Of a stretch of DNA of 64,000 bases, positions 49,547 through 58,182 are shown piece after piece. Below the pieces are notes generated by a model. That model saw only the letters and a list, made by a program, of their open reading frames with translations. It was not told where the DNA came from and ran no database searches. Position numbers and translations under genes: made by a program. Numbering within the stretch: the first letter of the stretch is position 1; each line of letters opens with the position of its first letter. Source of the stretch: a virus; the IMG/VR virus record IMGVR_UViG_3300037257_000055, positions 1 through 64,000 of that record. The stretch is one strand, 5' to 3'.

Positions 49547-50299
49547 ATGGACTACATATTAATACAAGATTATGAAATATTATCTAATGATTATTATTGC
49601 ATAATTGATAATAATAATAACCTTTTAGGTTACATAGATGAATTTATATCGGTCAAAGTAGGAGGAACAAGAGTTTCTATCAATAATGAAAAAGTAATGT
49701 TAAAAAAAGCTAAGGCTAGAAAAACTGATGATAAAGGAAGAAGTTATAGACCTATAATAACAATTTATTTGGAAAAGCAGATTGAAGACAGTGAAACTAA
49801 AAAAGTTTATAAGAATAATGAAGGTAATTACTATTATTCTTTCAATAAAGAAGATGATGAATATATTTGTTTATTTGATGAATTGCAATTCAAGTATGTG
49901 GAAATTCAAAAGAGAGAATGTGAAAAATCTGATAATCAAGTTTTAGTTAGTAGACTTCAAGTTTGGATATATTCTGAACGTTGGAATGATATTTTTTTAA
50001 ATACAATTGATAGAATTGAGTGTAAACAAATCTATACAAGAGAATATAAAAAAGCTATTCCAGTAAAATATGTATTCTTGACTTTGATACAGGCAGAAGA
50101 ATTTAAAAAGAATTATAAAAAGGATACTTATAATTCTTTACTGGAGAATAATGAATGGTTATGGAAAGTTAAAGGATTCTTACAAGGATATACAAAGTTA
50201 AATAGATGTGAAAAAAGAACAATTATAGATATTATAGAGGACATAGATTTATTTAAACCAATAGACTTTAAAAAGAAAGAATATATTAAAATAAATTAA
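49547..50299 (+). CDS. Hypothetical protein, 250 aa
   Basis: ATG 10 nt after AAGGAG. Beta-rich N-terminal two thirds (DYEILSNDYYCIIDNNNNLL), helical end. No family is recognised. Confidence 0.7.
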   Translation: MDYILIQDYEILSNDYYCIIDNNNNLLGYIDEFISVKVGGTRVSINNEKVMLKKAKARKTDDKGRSYRPIITIYLEKQIEDSETKKVYKNNEGNYYYSFNKEDDEYICLFDELQFKYVEIQKRECEKSDNQVLVSRLQVWIYSERWNDIFLNTIDRIECKQIYTREYKKAIPVKYVFLTLIQAEEFKKNYKKDTYNSLLENNEWLWKVKGFLQGYTKLNRCEKRTIIDIIEDIDLFKPIDFKKKEYIKIN

Positions 50300-50325
50300 T
50301 TAAAAATAAGAAAAATTGGAAATAT

Positions 50326-50375
50326 GTATATTCTTTCAAATATGCGGATATAATAACATTGATTAATTTGAAAGG
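50326..50375 (+). promoter_or_regulatory. Second-class promoter, copy 2
   Basis: GTATATTCTTTCAAAT then TATAAT (50349) then TTTGAAAGG (50367-50375), as before the gene at 19570. Confidence 0.65.
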
Positions 50376-50387
50376 ATGTGCTTAATT

Positions 50388-50990
50388 ATGAGCGAATATT
50401 GGATAAATAGTCCTATGATAAGTGATAATTTTAAAATGTCTAAGGATTTTATACAAGAAGCTTTATTATCTGAATTCAATATTAATATGTTGAATGAAAA
50501 AAGAAAATCTCAAGATTTATGTAAAAGGTATAATATTCAAAATATGAAAAAAGGAATGGTTGAATATGTAAGATTTCATACAAAATATTCTCAGTGGTTA
50601 ATTAAGGAATGTATCAACAATGAATTTAATGTGATAAAAATGTTAAAAACCATTGTAAATATGGTTAATAAAGCAAATACATTTGATAAGAATAGAGGTA
50701 TAGATTTTATAATTATAAATAATGAAATGTTATATGTTATTCCTTTATCATTTTTAGAATGGAAAATTGAATTAAATTCTAATTCAGAAATATCTAAGTA
50801 TTTATTAAGTTTACTTAAACAGACTGACGGAGGATCAGTAGAAAGAGGATTTTCCATAGAAGAAGATAAGTATCCTAATGGTATAAATACCCCAAATGAT
50901 TTTGTCAAGGCGTATATTGAACAATGGGATAGGTTAATTACTGGAAAAATAAAAATTTCAGATATTAAATTTACAGAACAAGTTGGATAA
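50388..50990 (+). CDS. Hypothetical protein, 200 aa
   Basis: ATG after AAAGGATGTG. Helical. Contains EYVRFHTKYSQWLIKECINN and a GGSVERGFSI loop. No family is recognised. Shares its promoter type only with the HicA-like operon, so the two may be co-regulated. Confidence 0.68.
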   Translation: MSEYWINSPMISDNFKMSKDFIQEALLSEFNINMLNEKRKSQDLCKRYNIQNMKKGMVEYVRFHTKYSQWLIKECINNEFNVIKMLKTIVNMVNKANTFDKNRGIDFIIINNEMLYVIPLSFLEWKIELNSNSEISKYLLSLLKQTDGGSVERGFSIEEDKYPNGINTPNDFVKAYIEQWDRLITGKIKISDIKFTEQVG

Positions 50991-51100
50991 TGATATAATG
51001 AGGCTATAGCTAGTCTGTAGCTCTCAAATATTTACATAAAATGGCTATTTTATCAAGTGATAATAAATTAAAATAAATATAAAAGGAGCGAATAATATAA

Positions 51101-51856
51101 ATGAAATATATGGGTAGCAAAGCGAGATTGTCAAAAGATATATCTCCAATAATAAATAAATTAATAAAAGAGAATAATGTTGATGCGTACATAGAACCTT
51201 TTGTTGGTGGTGCTAATATGATGGAACATATTCAATGCAAAAATAAAATAGGTTATGATAATAATAAATATCTAATGGCTTTATGGAATGATTTAATAGA
51301 TGGTTGGAATCCACCTTCAGAAATGAGTAGAGAAATGTATAATAACATTAAAAATAATAAAGATGAATATGGACAATCATTAGTTGCTATAGCTGGATTC
51401 TGTGCTACATATAATTCTAAATGGTTTGGAGGATATGCAGGAAAAGTAAATACTAAAATAGGAACTATTAGAGATTATTATGATGAAGCTATAAGAAATA
51501 TATTAAAACAAAGAGATAGATTATTAGATACTAAATTTATACATTCAGATTATACAGAATTAAATCCAACAAGCAATCTAATATATTGTGATCCTCCATA
51601 TCAAGGAACAACAAAATATGGTTCTAGCAAAGATTTTGATTATGAATTATTTTGGGACAAGGTTAGAGAATGGAGTGAAACTAATATAGTATTGGTCAGT
51701 GAATATAATGCCCCAGACGATTTTAAATGCATCTATGAAAAGACTTTAACTACTACATTAGATAAGAATAGCAGAAAACAAGATACAGAAAAATTATTTA
51801 TACATAATAGCTATAGAAATAAATTAATAGAAATAATAAAGAAAGAAGGAATATAA
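51101..51856 (+). CDS. Dam-like N6-adenine DNA methyltransferase (D12 class), 251 aa
   Basis: Starts MKYMGSKARLSKDISPIINK (family K-x-x-G-S-K), motif I EPFVGGANM (residues 32-40, SAM binding), motif IV DPPY (164-167, catalytic; LIYCDPPYQGTTKYG). All key residues intact. Methylates adenine in DNA; target not readable. Followed after 3 nt by a paralogue and then by an EVE-like protein, which looks like a three-gene modification cassette. ATG after AAAAGGAG. Confidence 0.9.
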   Translation: MKYMGSKARLSKDISPIINKLIKENNVDAYIEPFVGGANMMEHIQCKNKIGYDNNKYLMALWNDLIDGWNPPSEMSREMYNNIKNNKDEYGQSLVAIAGFCATYNSKWFGGYAGKVNTKIGTIRDYYDEAIRNILKQRDRLLDTKFIHSDYTELNPTSNLIYCDPPYQGTTKYGSSKDFDYELFWDKVREWSETNIVLVSEYNAPDDFKCIYEKTLTTTLDKNSRKQDTEKLFIHNSYRNKLIEIIKKEGI

Positions 51857-51859
51857 TAA

Positions 51860-52588
51860 ATGAGATATGTAGGAAGTAAAAATAAATTAAGCAAAGAATT
51901 AGCACCAATTATACAATCATACATAACCCAAAATACTAAGGGATATTTAGAACCATTCGTAGGTGGGGCAAATATGATTGATAAAATACAATGTAAGAAA
52001 CGTATAGGTTGTGATATACATGAGGAATTAATTGAACTATTAAAATATGCACAAGAATTTAGTGGTTTATTGCCCGAAAGAATATTAGAAGATAAGTACA
52101 TAGAAGTCAAAAATAATAAGGATAAATATGAAAAATGGTTTGTGGGTTTAGTTGGATTCTGTGCTAGTTTTAGTGCTAAGTATTTTGGTGGATACGCTAG
52201 AGATAGTAAAGATGATAATAGTGGTAAATGGTCAGCAGGTGCAATTAAAAATCTAAAAAAACAAGCTCCTAACTTAGAAGGTATTGATTTCAAATGTACA
52301 AGCTTTTTAGATTTACCATTGGATAAAATTAATAACTACATCATCTATTGTGACATACCATATAGAGACACTACAAAATATAAAACAGAAAAGTTTCCAT
52401 ATGAAGAATTTTATAAATGGGTAAAAGATATGAGCGTACATAATACAGTTTTAATAAGTGAATATAATATGCCTGAAGAATTTGAATGTATATGGCAGAA
52501 AGAAATTATAGTAAACATTGATAGTAATAAAGTAGCTGGTGATGGTAAGAATATCAGAACTGAAAAGCTATTTACATATAAAAAATAA
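51860..52588 (+). CDS. Second Dam-like methyltransferase with altered motif IV, 242 aa
   Basis: Clear paralogue of the gene before it (VGSKNKLSKELAPIIQSYIT; EPFVGGANM at 31-39). Motif IV reads DIPY (164-167, IIYCDIPYRDTTKY) in place of DPPY. The first proline is nearly invariant in this class, so activity may be lost or changed. It could form a heterodimer with the intact copy or recognise the second strand of an asymmetric site. Confidence 0.88.
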   Translation: MRYVGSKNKLSKELAPIIQSYITQNTKGYLEPFVGGANMIDKIQCKKRIGCDIHEELIELLKYAQEFSGLLPERILEDKYIEVKNNKDKYEKWFVGLVGFCASFSAKYFGGYARDSKDDNSGKWSAGAIKNLKKQAPNLEGIDFKCTSFLDLPLDKINNYIIYCDIPYRDTTKYKTEKFPYEEFYKWVKDMSVHNTVLISEYNMPEEFECIWQKEIIVNIDSNKVAGDGKNIRTEKLFTYKK

Positions 52589-52687
52589 ATTAAAATACAT
52601 AAATAAACATATCAAATATAATTTATATTTATTTTATAGGTAAAATCTGATAGTATTAATACATAAATAAGGAAAAGAGTGATTATT

Positions 52688-53935
52688 ATGGTAAGTGCTA
52701 GAGTTTTAAATTGTTCTAAAATGATAGATAATTATTATTTATGTATTAATGAAAAAGTAGCAGGTTTTGCACAAAGAATAGCAGAAAAAGGAGATATTAT
52801 ATATATTGTAGTTAAAGTGGATAAAGTTACAGTTTGTGGTGCTAGAGGAATTCTTGACGCACCTACCGATTACAAACCTTGGGAAGATGCAGATAAATAT
52901 GTTCAATGCTTTAATATTATTAATTTGGAATATTGTCAACCTTTTGCCATAAATATAGTCAAACAATACGAAGGGAAATACTGGGGAGCAAAAATATTAC
53001 AAATGTCTAAAACTATTAAAAACGAAACTACTGTAGATTTATTAAACAATACATTCAATGAAAACAAAATTAATAATGTTTTCATATTTGATGAATATAA
53101 AAAAGAAATTCAACAAAAGGAGGAAGATTCTAATAATAGTATTGATACTGAAGAAATTTGTGAAGAAAACAATGAAAAACTAGATATAATGGGAACTTTT
53201 CAAACTATTAAATTCAAAAATGAAACTGATAAAGTTATGGGATTAGAAGGGTTAGTTAGTGATAATTTTTACAATTTATTTACCCATTTCCAAGAGGAAG
53301 ATAGTATTTTGATTTCAGATAATAGAAAGTTTAAAACTACATCAATTAAAAATTCAAACAAAGATAGAGTTATTGGAATCGAAACTATACCAGATGCAAT
53401 AATGATAATCTATAATAAAAACAACAATTCTCCTTTTAAAGTAAATTTAATAGAGTATGAATGCTATGGAGAAGGGAAATTAAAAAGTAAAGAAAAATTT
53501 GAATATTTTAATGGTCATATAATCCCTCAATTAATGAGGTTTGCATCTAATTTTAGTATTGTTACTGATAATAACATAAGGAGAGATACTATTAATAATT
53601 GGACAGATAAGATAATTGAGTATGTAAATGAAAATGAAAACTTAAGAAGAAAAATAAAAGTATGGATGGAAAATATATATCCTAATATTAAAGAAAGAGA
53701 AGTTGACAGAAAATTTGAAAAAGAATTATGTAAATCATTTGAAATCAGTTTAAGAATAACTTTAATAATAGATGAACTAACACAAGAACAAAAAGACACC
53801 TTACAAAATGTAATCAAATCATTTAAATTAGATGACAATAAGGAAATAGACTTTAAATCATACATAGTAAGACTTGAACAAAAAATTGGGATAGTTGATA
53901 AAGAAGCTAGGTTTGCTTTATCTTTTCAAGAATAG
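52688..53935 (+). CDS. EVE/PUA-like plus PD-(D/E)XK-like protein, candidate restriction enzyme, 415 aa
   Basis: ATG 6 nt after AAGAGTG. The N-terminus (residues 5-108) resembles EVE/PUA-like domains: FAQRIAEKGDIIYIVVKVDK, TVCGARGILDAPTDYKPWED, LEYCQPF, YWGAKILQM. Such domains read modified bases. Residues 230-262 (VIGIETIPDAIMIIYNKN, then VNLIEYECYGEGKLK) give a PD...E-x-E/K-like nuclease signature (P235-D236, E256, E258). A helical C-terminus follows. Its place after two Dam-like genes suggests a restriction or modification-dependent nuclease. Nuclease assignment is tentative. Confidence 0.5.
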   Translation: MVSARVLNCSKMIDNYYLCINEKVAGFAQRIAEKGDIIYIVVKVDKVTVCGARGILDAPTDYKPWEDADKYVQCFNIINLEYCQPFAINIVKQYEGKYWGAKILQMSKTIKNETTVDLLNNTFNENKINNVFIFDEYKKEIQQKEEDSNNSIDTEEICEENNEKLDIMGTFQTIKFKNETDKVMGLEGLVSDNFYNLFTHFQEEDSILISDNRKFKTTSIKNSNKDRVIGIETIPDAIMIIYNKNNNSPFKVNLIEYECYGEGKLKSKEKFEYFNGHIIPQLMRFASNFSIVTDNNIRRDTINNWTDKIIEYVNENENLRRKIKVWMENIYPNIKEREVDRKFEKELCKSFEISLRITLIIDELTQEQKDTLQNVIKSFKLDDNKEIDFKSYIVRLEQKIGIVDKEARFALSFQE

Positions 53936-53951
53936 TAAAAAAAACAAGAAT

Positions 53952-53980
53952 AAGGCTATGACTAAGTTATAGCCTTTTAA
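53952..53980 (+). terminator. Rho-independent terminator
   Basis: AAGGCTAT/ATAGCCTT stem, 9-nt loop, TTTAACTTTT. Confidence 0.8.
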
Positions 53981-54114
53981 CTTTTGCTAAAAACCAAATA
54001 AAATTTGCATTTTAAATTGATTTTCAATTAATAAACATAAAATATTAAATATAAAACAGCCTGTAGGATAAAATATAATTGCTTAGAAAATAAATATCCA
54101 ACAGGCTTAATTTT

Positions 54115-54213
54115 ATGTATGAAATAGCAATAACAATAGCTATAAATATAACCATGTTTTTGTTATTTCATTACAATAGTATTATGTGTAATATAAAAAT
54201 AAATATACATTAA
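54115..54213 (+). CDS. Hydrophobic mini-protein candidate, 32 aa
   Basis: MYEIAITIAINITMFLLFHY is one membrane helix, followed by a basic tail. Only a weak ribosome binding site (ACAGG). It sits right behind a stem-loop. Small membrane toxins of type I systems have this look, but no antisense RNA is shown. Confidence 0.3.
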   Translation: MYEIAITIAINITMFLLFHYNSIMCNIKINIH

Positions 54214-54283
54214 GTTTAATAAATATTTGATACTTAAAAATTACTTTAATTTATTTTAATAAAGGATAAAAATTTTATCAAAA

Positions 54284-54324
54284 ATGGTTATATTGTTAAT
54301 GTTTTTTGGCAATAATATAACCAT
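54284..54324 (+). promoter_or_regulatory. Hairpin abutting ribosome binding site of recombinase-like gene
   Basis: ATGGTTATATT/AATATAACCAT 11-bp stem with inner ATTG/CAAT, 3' arm 2 nt from GGAGGTG. TTGTTA with TATAAC at 17 bp inside it could be a promoter, making it an operator. Confidence 0.45.
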
Positions 54325-54338
54325 TGGAGGTGATTTAA

Positions 54339-55631
54339 TTGGAATTTATGCCTATACCTAGTCAATTTCAAGTAAATAAATATTTATTTTTTAAAGGTTC
54401 TAATTACTCTAAATCTACTGAAATTACAAATTGGAACTTGTATATGAATTATATAGCTGACATTGAAAATGAATCTAATAAAGACTTATATGATTTTGGA
54501 GAAGATGAAATTAAAAAATGTAATGAAAAAGTCACAGACTTAAGTGACAGTATATTATATACATTTAATTCTTTTATTAAATTTTATTTAAAATGGTATT
54601 CTAAAAGTTATCATAAAGAACTCAAAGAATTTAAATTAAAACGAAAAAACAAAGTAGATAATTCTTGGTATATTTCTAAGTATAATTTTTTTAATTTGTG
54701 TAGAAAAATTTTTGAAGCAAATGGCATAGACAATGTTTTACCTTTAATATTAGCTAGATACGGTATTACTGGTCAGAAGATGATATATGCTAGGCAAATA
54801 AAGTGGAAAGATATAGATTTTAAAAATAAAGAAGTGATTATATTTAATGAAGAAGAAGAAATAATTCTGCATATTAGTGTGGATTCTGATTTCTTAAAAT
54901 GGATGGATTTAGCAAAGGAAATCCATAAAAAGAAATATATTGATTTTAACAAAAACATTTTTCATATAATAAAAGGCAAAAACCATGAAATTGTTAATTA
55001 TGATACACTTAATTCTAGAATTTACAAGGCGTGTAAGGTTATAAATATAAAGAGAATAGCACTATATGATTTAGAGAGTTCTGCAAGAATGGATTATTTA
55101 TATGAATTATATAATGGGAAATATGATATAGATTTTGTAACCATAGAAGAAAAATTTAAAATATGGTATCCAAAAGAAATAATATGTAAAGCTAATATAT
55201 ATAAAATAATGCATATATTTTTTAATTGGTTAGGTGCAGTTGAGATTGAATACGACAGAAGGAAAAAGGTTAAAAAAGAACTAAATTTGCTTAATAATGA
55301 AGAAACAAAACATACAAAGGTTCATAAAAATTTAATTATTGAATGTGGTGATATTGCATATATATCCATTAAAAGAAATAATAGCGAAGTAAAAGTGATT
55401 ATAGATAAAGAAGATATTTCAAAAGTGTCAAAATATCAATGGTTAATCAATATAAGTGGATTTATAATTACTAGAATTAACAAAGATGGAGTAACTAGAA
55501 TATGGCATTTGTCTAATTTTGTATTGGATATAAATGATTATTATGATATAAAATATAGAAATGAAGATAAGTTAGATTGTAGAAAAGTTAATTTAATCAT
55601 TGATGGAACAGAATTACGTAAGGAGGGTTAA
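54339..55631 (+). CDS. Tyrosine-recombinase-like protein fused to HNH-like tail, 430 aa, TTG start
   Basis: TTG 5 nt after GGAGGTG. Residues 20-125 SAM-like; residues 132-165 (VLPLILARYGITGQKMIYAR, IKWKDIDFKNKEVII) match the same block of the 40944 protein (LLRYG, then IKWEDVD). H-x-x-R is replaced (LYDLESSARMDYLYEL) and no Tyr context is seen. Residues 325-425 resemble the phage HNH/AP2 homing module (DIAYISIKRNNSEVKVIIDK, VSKYQWLINISGFIITRINK, KLDCRKVNLII, compare D-N-R-x-x-N-L), with HNH histidines lost. So it is likely a DNA-binding protein without catalysis. Confidence 0.65.
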   Translation: MEFMPIPSQFQVNKYLFFKGSNYSKSTEITNWNLYMNYIADIENESNKDLYDFGEDEIKKCNEKVTDLSDSILYTFNSFIKFYLKWYSKSYHKELKEFKLKRKNKVDNSWYISKYNFFNLCRKIFEANGIDNVLPLILARYGITGQKMIYARQIKWKDIDFKNKEVIIFNEEEEIILHISVDSDFLKWMDLAKEIHKKKYIDFNKNIFHIIKGKNHEIVNYDTLNSRIYKACKVINIKRIALYDLESSARMDYLYELYNGKYDIDFVTIEEKFKIWYPKEIICKANIYKIMHIFFNWLGAVEIEYDRRKKVKKELNLLNNEETKHTKVHKNLIIECGDIAYISIKRNNSEVKVIIDKEDISKVSKYQWLINISGFIITRINKDGVTRIWHLSNFVLDINDYYDIKYRNEDKLDCRKVNLIIDGTELRKEG

Positions 55632-55733
55632 ATGCTTTCCTTATTTTTGTATGATATATTAGATTGAAAAATGGTATATAGTGAATATTAATACTATCTT
55701 AGTCTATAATATAGATTAAGGAGGTGTACATTA

Positions 55734-57170
55734 ATGGGCTATGGAATAATAATAAAAAACTTTGGAAAACCACCAGATATAGTAGATAAAAATAAAAAAC
55801 TCATGGAAGAAAAGAGAGAGTTATTAAAGAAACAATTTGAGGAAAAATCTAAGGAATTGACTAAAAATAATGAGATTATTGAAGTTGATAATAAGGAGGA
55901 TAGCAACAATGACAAAATTCAGATTAATAAACATGCTGAACAACTAAAGATACTTAAAAATCAAATGAAAGTATTAAAAGTTGAAAAAACATTAGCTATT
56001 ACAAAATCTAAAAAATTAGAAAAGAAAATTTTATCATATGCTAATACTAATAAGAAGTTAAATGATGATATAAATATAAACAAGACTAACCTTGTGAACT
56101 TAAAAGAAAAATATGATGATATTAAATTACAATATTATATATTACAAAAAGTTCATAAAGATTTATCAAAAGAATATTATAAATACAAGCGACAGATAGG
56201 GCAACAAAACATGCTTAGAAAACTTAGTGAAAAATTAGAATTATTATCAGTTTCAAACAGAGACTTAAGGACTCAATTAGGTGGTAAAACTGAAATTATT
56301 TCAACGTTAATTAAGGATGTAGACAGTTTAAGAATCAATAAACTTGATGGATATAGTAATTTGTATAAGCAACAAATAGAATCATTGGAAAATGATAAGT
56401 ATAGCTTAAGTGTGGAAAATCAAAATTTAAGAAAAAAATTAGAAATATATGAACCTACTGAAAAAGTAAAAGAAATTGTAGTCGATACTACAAAAGAAAA
56501 TAAACTAAGTATAAAATCAGATAATCCTAGACATGTTCTAGTTAAAATAAAAGAATCTATGGGTATGTTAAAGAATAACGATGATAAATACATTTATATA
56601 GACTATAATGGGAATACTTTTGATAATGTAAATGCTAGTAAGTATTATATAGAAGATTTAGAAGAAGTCTTTTGCGTAGCTGAATTTAATGATGAAAATA
56701 ATGAATATGTAATTACAAATATATATCCTTATATTGAAAGTAAAGAAGAGTTGATTAGCCATCTTTATGAAATGAATTTAAGAAAAGATAATAAGCTTAA
56801 AGTGATTAGAACAGGGAATATAAAAAAAGAATACATCAATTATGAAAATTTTAATAATCAAAAAGTATTGATTATTAATTCATTTAATCAAAAATTATAT
56901 ATAAGTGAGTTAAAGAAATATAATTTAAAAGTTAGTGGATTTGATACCTATTCAGAAAGTCCACTAAAGATTATTTCAAAATTAGTGAGTTATGATGTAG
57001 TTATATGTTGTACTGGAACTTCAAGACATTATATAAATACTTTAATAGAGAATGCAAAAGACTACTACGTTAATAATGAGGTTAGGAATGAAAAGTATCA
57101 GTTTATGGAGCATGTTACCATAAGCAATTTGTTAAATAGAATTAATTATGCTATAGAAAATACTAAATAA
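55734..57170 (+). CDS. Coiled-coil DUF2325 protein, 478 aa
   Basis: ATG after AAGGAGGTG. Residues 15-235 are coiled coil (KKQFEEKSKELTKNNEIIEV; NQNLRKKLEIYEP). Residues 375-478 match DUF2325: KVLIINSFNQKLYISELKKY, YDVVICCTGTSRHYINTLIE, NAKDYYV. DUF2325 is a Rossmann-like domain of unknown role, found in some Gram-positive nucleic-acid or membrane-linked proteins. TATAAT at about 55706 may be its promoter; a terminator follows, so it is monocistronic. Confidence 0.7.
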   Translation: MGYGIIIKNFGKPPDIVDKNKKLMEEKRELLKKQFEEKSKELTKNNEIIEVDNKEDSNNDKIQINKHAEQLKILKNQMKVLKVEKTLAITKSKKLEKKILSYANTNKKLNDDININKTNLVNLKEKYDDIKLQYYILQKVHKDLSKEYYKYKRQIGQQNMLRKLSEKLELLSVSNRDLRTQLGGKTEIISTLIKDVDSLRINKLDGYSNLYKQQIESLENDKYSLSVENQNLRKKLEIYEPTEKVKEIVVDTTKENKLSIKSDNPRHVLVKIKESMGMLKNNDDKYIYIDYNGNTFDNVNASKYYIEDLEEVFCVAEFNDENNEYVITNIYPYIESKEELISHLYEMNLRKDNKLKVIRTGNIKKEYINYENFNNQKVLIINSFNQKLYISELKKYNLKVSGFDTYSESPLKIISKLVSYDVVICCTGTSRHYINTLIENAKDYYVNNEVRNEKYQFMEHVTISNLLNRINYAIENTK

Positions 57171-57179
57171 CAGAGTTGT

Positions 57180-57215
57180 GAGAACTATAATTGAATTTTT
57201 ATAGTTCTCTTTTAT
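57180..57215 (+). terminator. Rho-independent terminator
   Basis: Perfect 10-bp GAGAACTATA/TATAGTTCTC with TTTTATT tail. Confidence 0.85.
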
Positions 57216-57254
57216 TGCTTTTTAAAATATTTAAATAAATTAATAGAATTACTA

Positions 57255-57283
57255 TTGCATTGATTGGTAGTTTATGATAATAT
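57255..57283 (+). promoter_or_regulatory. Promoter
   Basis: TTGCAT, 17-bp spacer, TAATAT; forward elements at 57233 and 57294 flank it. Confidence 0.72.
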
Positions 57284-57329
57284 TAGTTTAGACAAACAAA
57301 TTAATAGAAATACATAAGGAAGTGATAAT

Positions 57330-57656
57330 ATGAAAAAGAGAGCAATGAAGAAATGGATTCCTAAAGATACTTGTTATTGTTATAACCCAAAAGCAAAATG
57401 TCCTTGGAGAAAATACATAACAACTATAAAAAGAAACAAAACAAATTGTGAACATGCCAATAATTGCAATGAAGAATGTTGGACAACTCCAAGAAATTCA
57501 TGTCGTGATATAGTTTATACATGTGAATATTTAGGATATACCGATTATACGCAAGAAAGTCTTTTATGGGATGCTTGTAAAGAATGTAGAGTAAAAGATG
57601 ATTATAATTATTTAAGAGATGCTAAGAAATATGGAAGAAGAAATAAAATTGAATAG
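57330..57656 (+). CDS. Cys-rich protein, 108 aa
   Basis: ATG after AAGGAAG. At least 12 Cys: DTCYCYNPKAKCPW, NCEHANNCNEECW, NSCRD, YTCEY, DACKECRV. Probably binds several zinc ions or an Fe-S cluster. Not a known family to me. Confidence 0.7.
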   Translation: MKKRAMKKWIPKDTCYCYNPKAKCPWRKYITTIKRNKTNCEHANNCNEECWTTPRNSCRDIVYTCEYLGYTDYTQESLLWDACKECRVKDDYNYLRDAKKYGRRNKIE

Positions 57657-57694
57657 AAGTGATATTTTATGGTAATATTTAGGAGGAATTAAAA

Positions 57695-58177
57695 ATGAAA
57701 GTGATAGAATTAAAATATAACGGATCTGTAGAGAGAATATTTATTCCATTAAAAGAAGAACAATCTTCTATAGAAGGCTATCTTTTAACAGTTACGAGTT
57801 GTCGTATAAGAAGCAATGCATGGGTAAATCCAACAAAATATGAATATCTTACACCATGTAGTTTTAATGTAATAGCAAAAATAAAAATATTTAAAGGAGG
57901 AAAATCTACATGGAAATTTGAAAATGAATTTAATTTTGAAAATCCATTTATAGATAACGATAAAAATATGTTAAATATGTCGTTTATACATAAATTATCA
58001 GTAGATAAATTAGGATATGAAAAGTATCAAAATATGTTTTTAGATGAAGAAGATATAATATATAATAAAATTAAAAAATCAAAAGTATTAGATGATTATG
58101 AAATAGTAGAAACAGATTATAATTTAGACAAGAATAAAGAAATATATGTAAATATAAATAAATTAATGGAGGCATAG
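57695..58177 (+). CDS. Hypothetical protein, 160 aa
   Basis: ATG after AGGAGG. Beta-rich N-terminus (VIELKYNGSVERIFIPLKEE). No family is recognised. 5 nt before the next gene. Confidence 0.7.
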   Translation: MKVIELKYNGSVERIFIPLKEEQSSIEGYLLTVTSCRIRSNAWVNPTKYEYLTPCSFNVIAKIKIFKGGKSTWKFENEFNFENPFIDNDKNMLNMSFIHKLSVDKLGYEKYQNMFLDEEDIIYNKIKKSKVLDDYEIVETDYNLDKNKEIYVNINKLMEA

Positions 58178-58182
58178 AAACT

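Larger units (their letters stand above)
53981..54338 (+). other. Structured gap with a hydrophobic mini-gene
   Basis: Contains a 13-bp stem AGCCTGTAGGATA/TATCCAACAGGCT (one mismatch, 24-nt loop, 54058-54107), then a 32-aa hydrophobic frame (54115), then an AT region, then a hairpin ATGGTTATATT/AATATAACCAT (54284-54324) directly before the GGAGGTG of the next gene. Confidence 0.55.
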
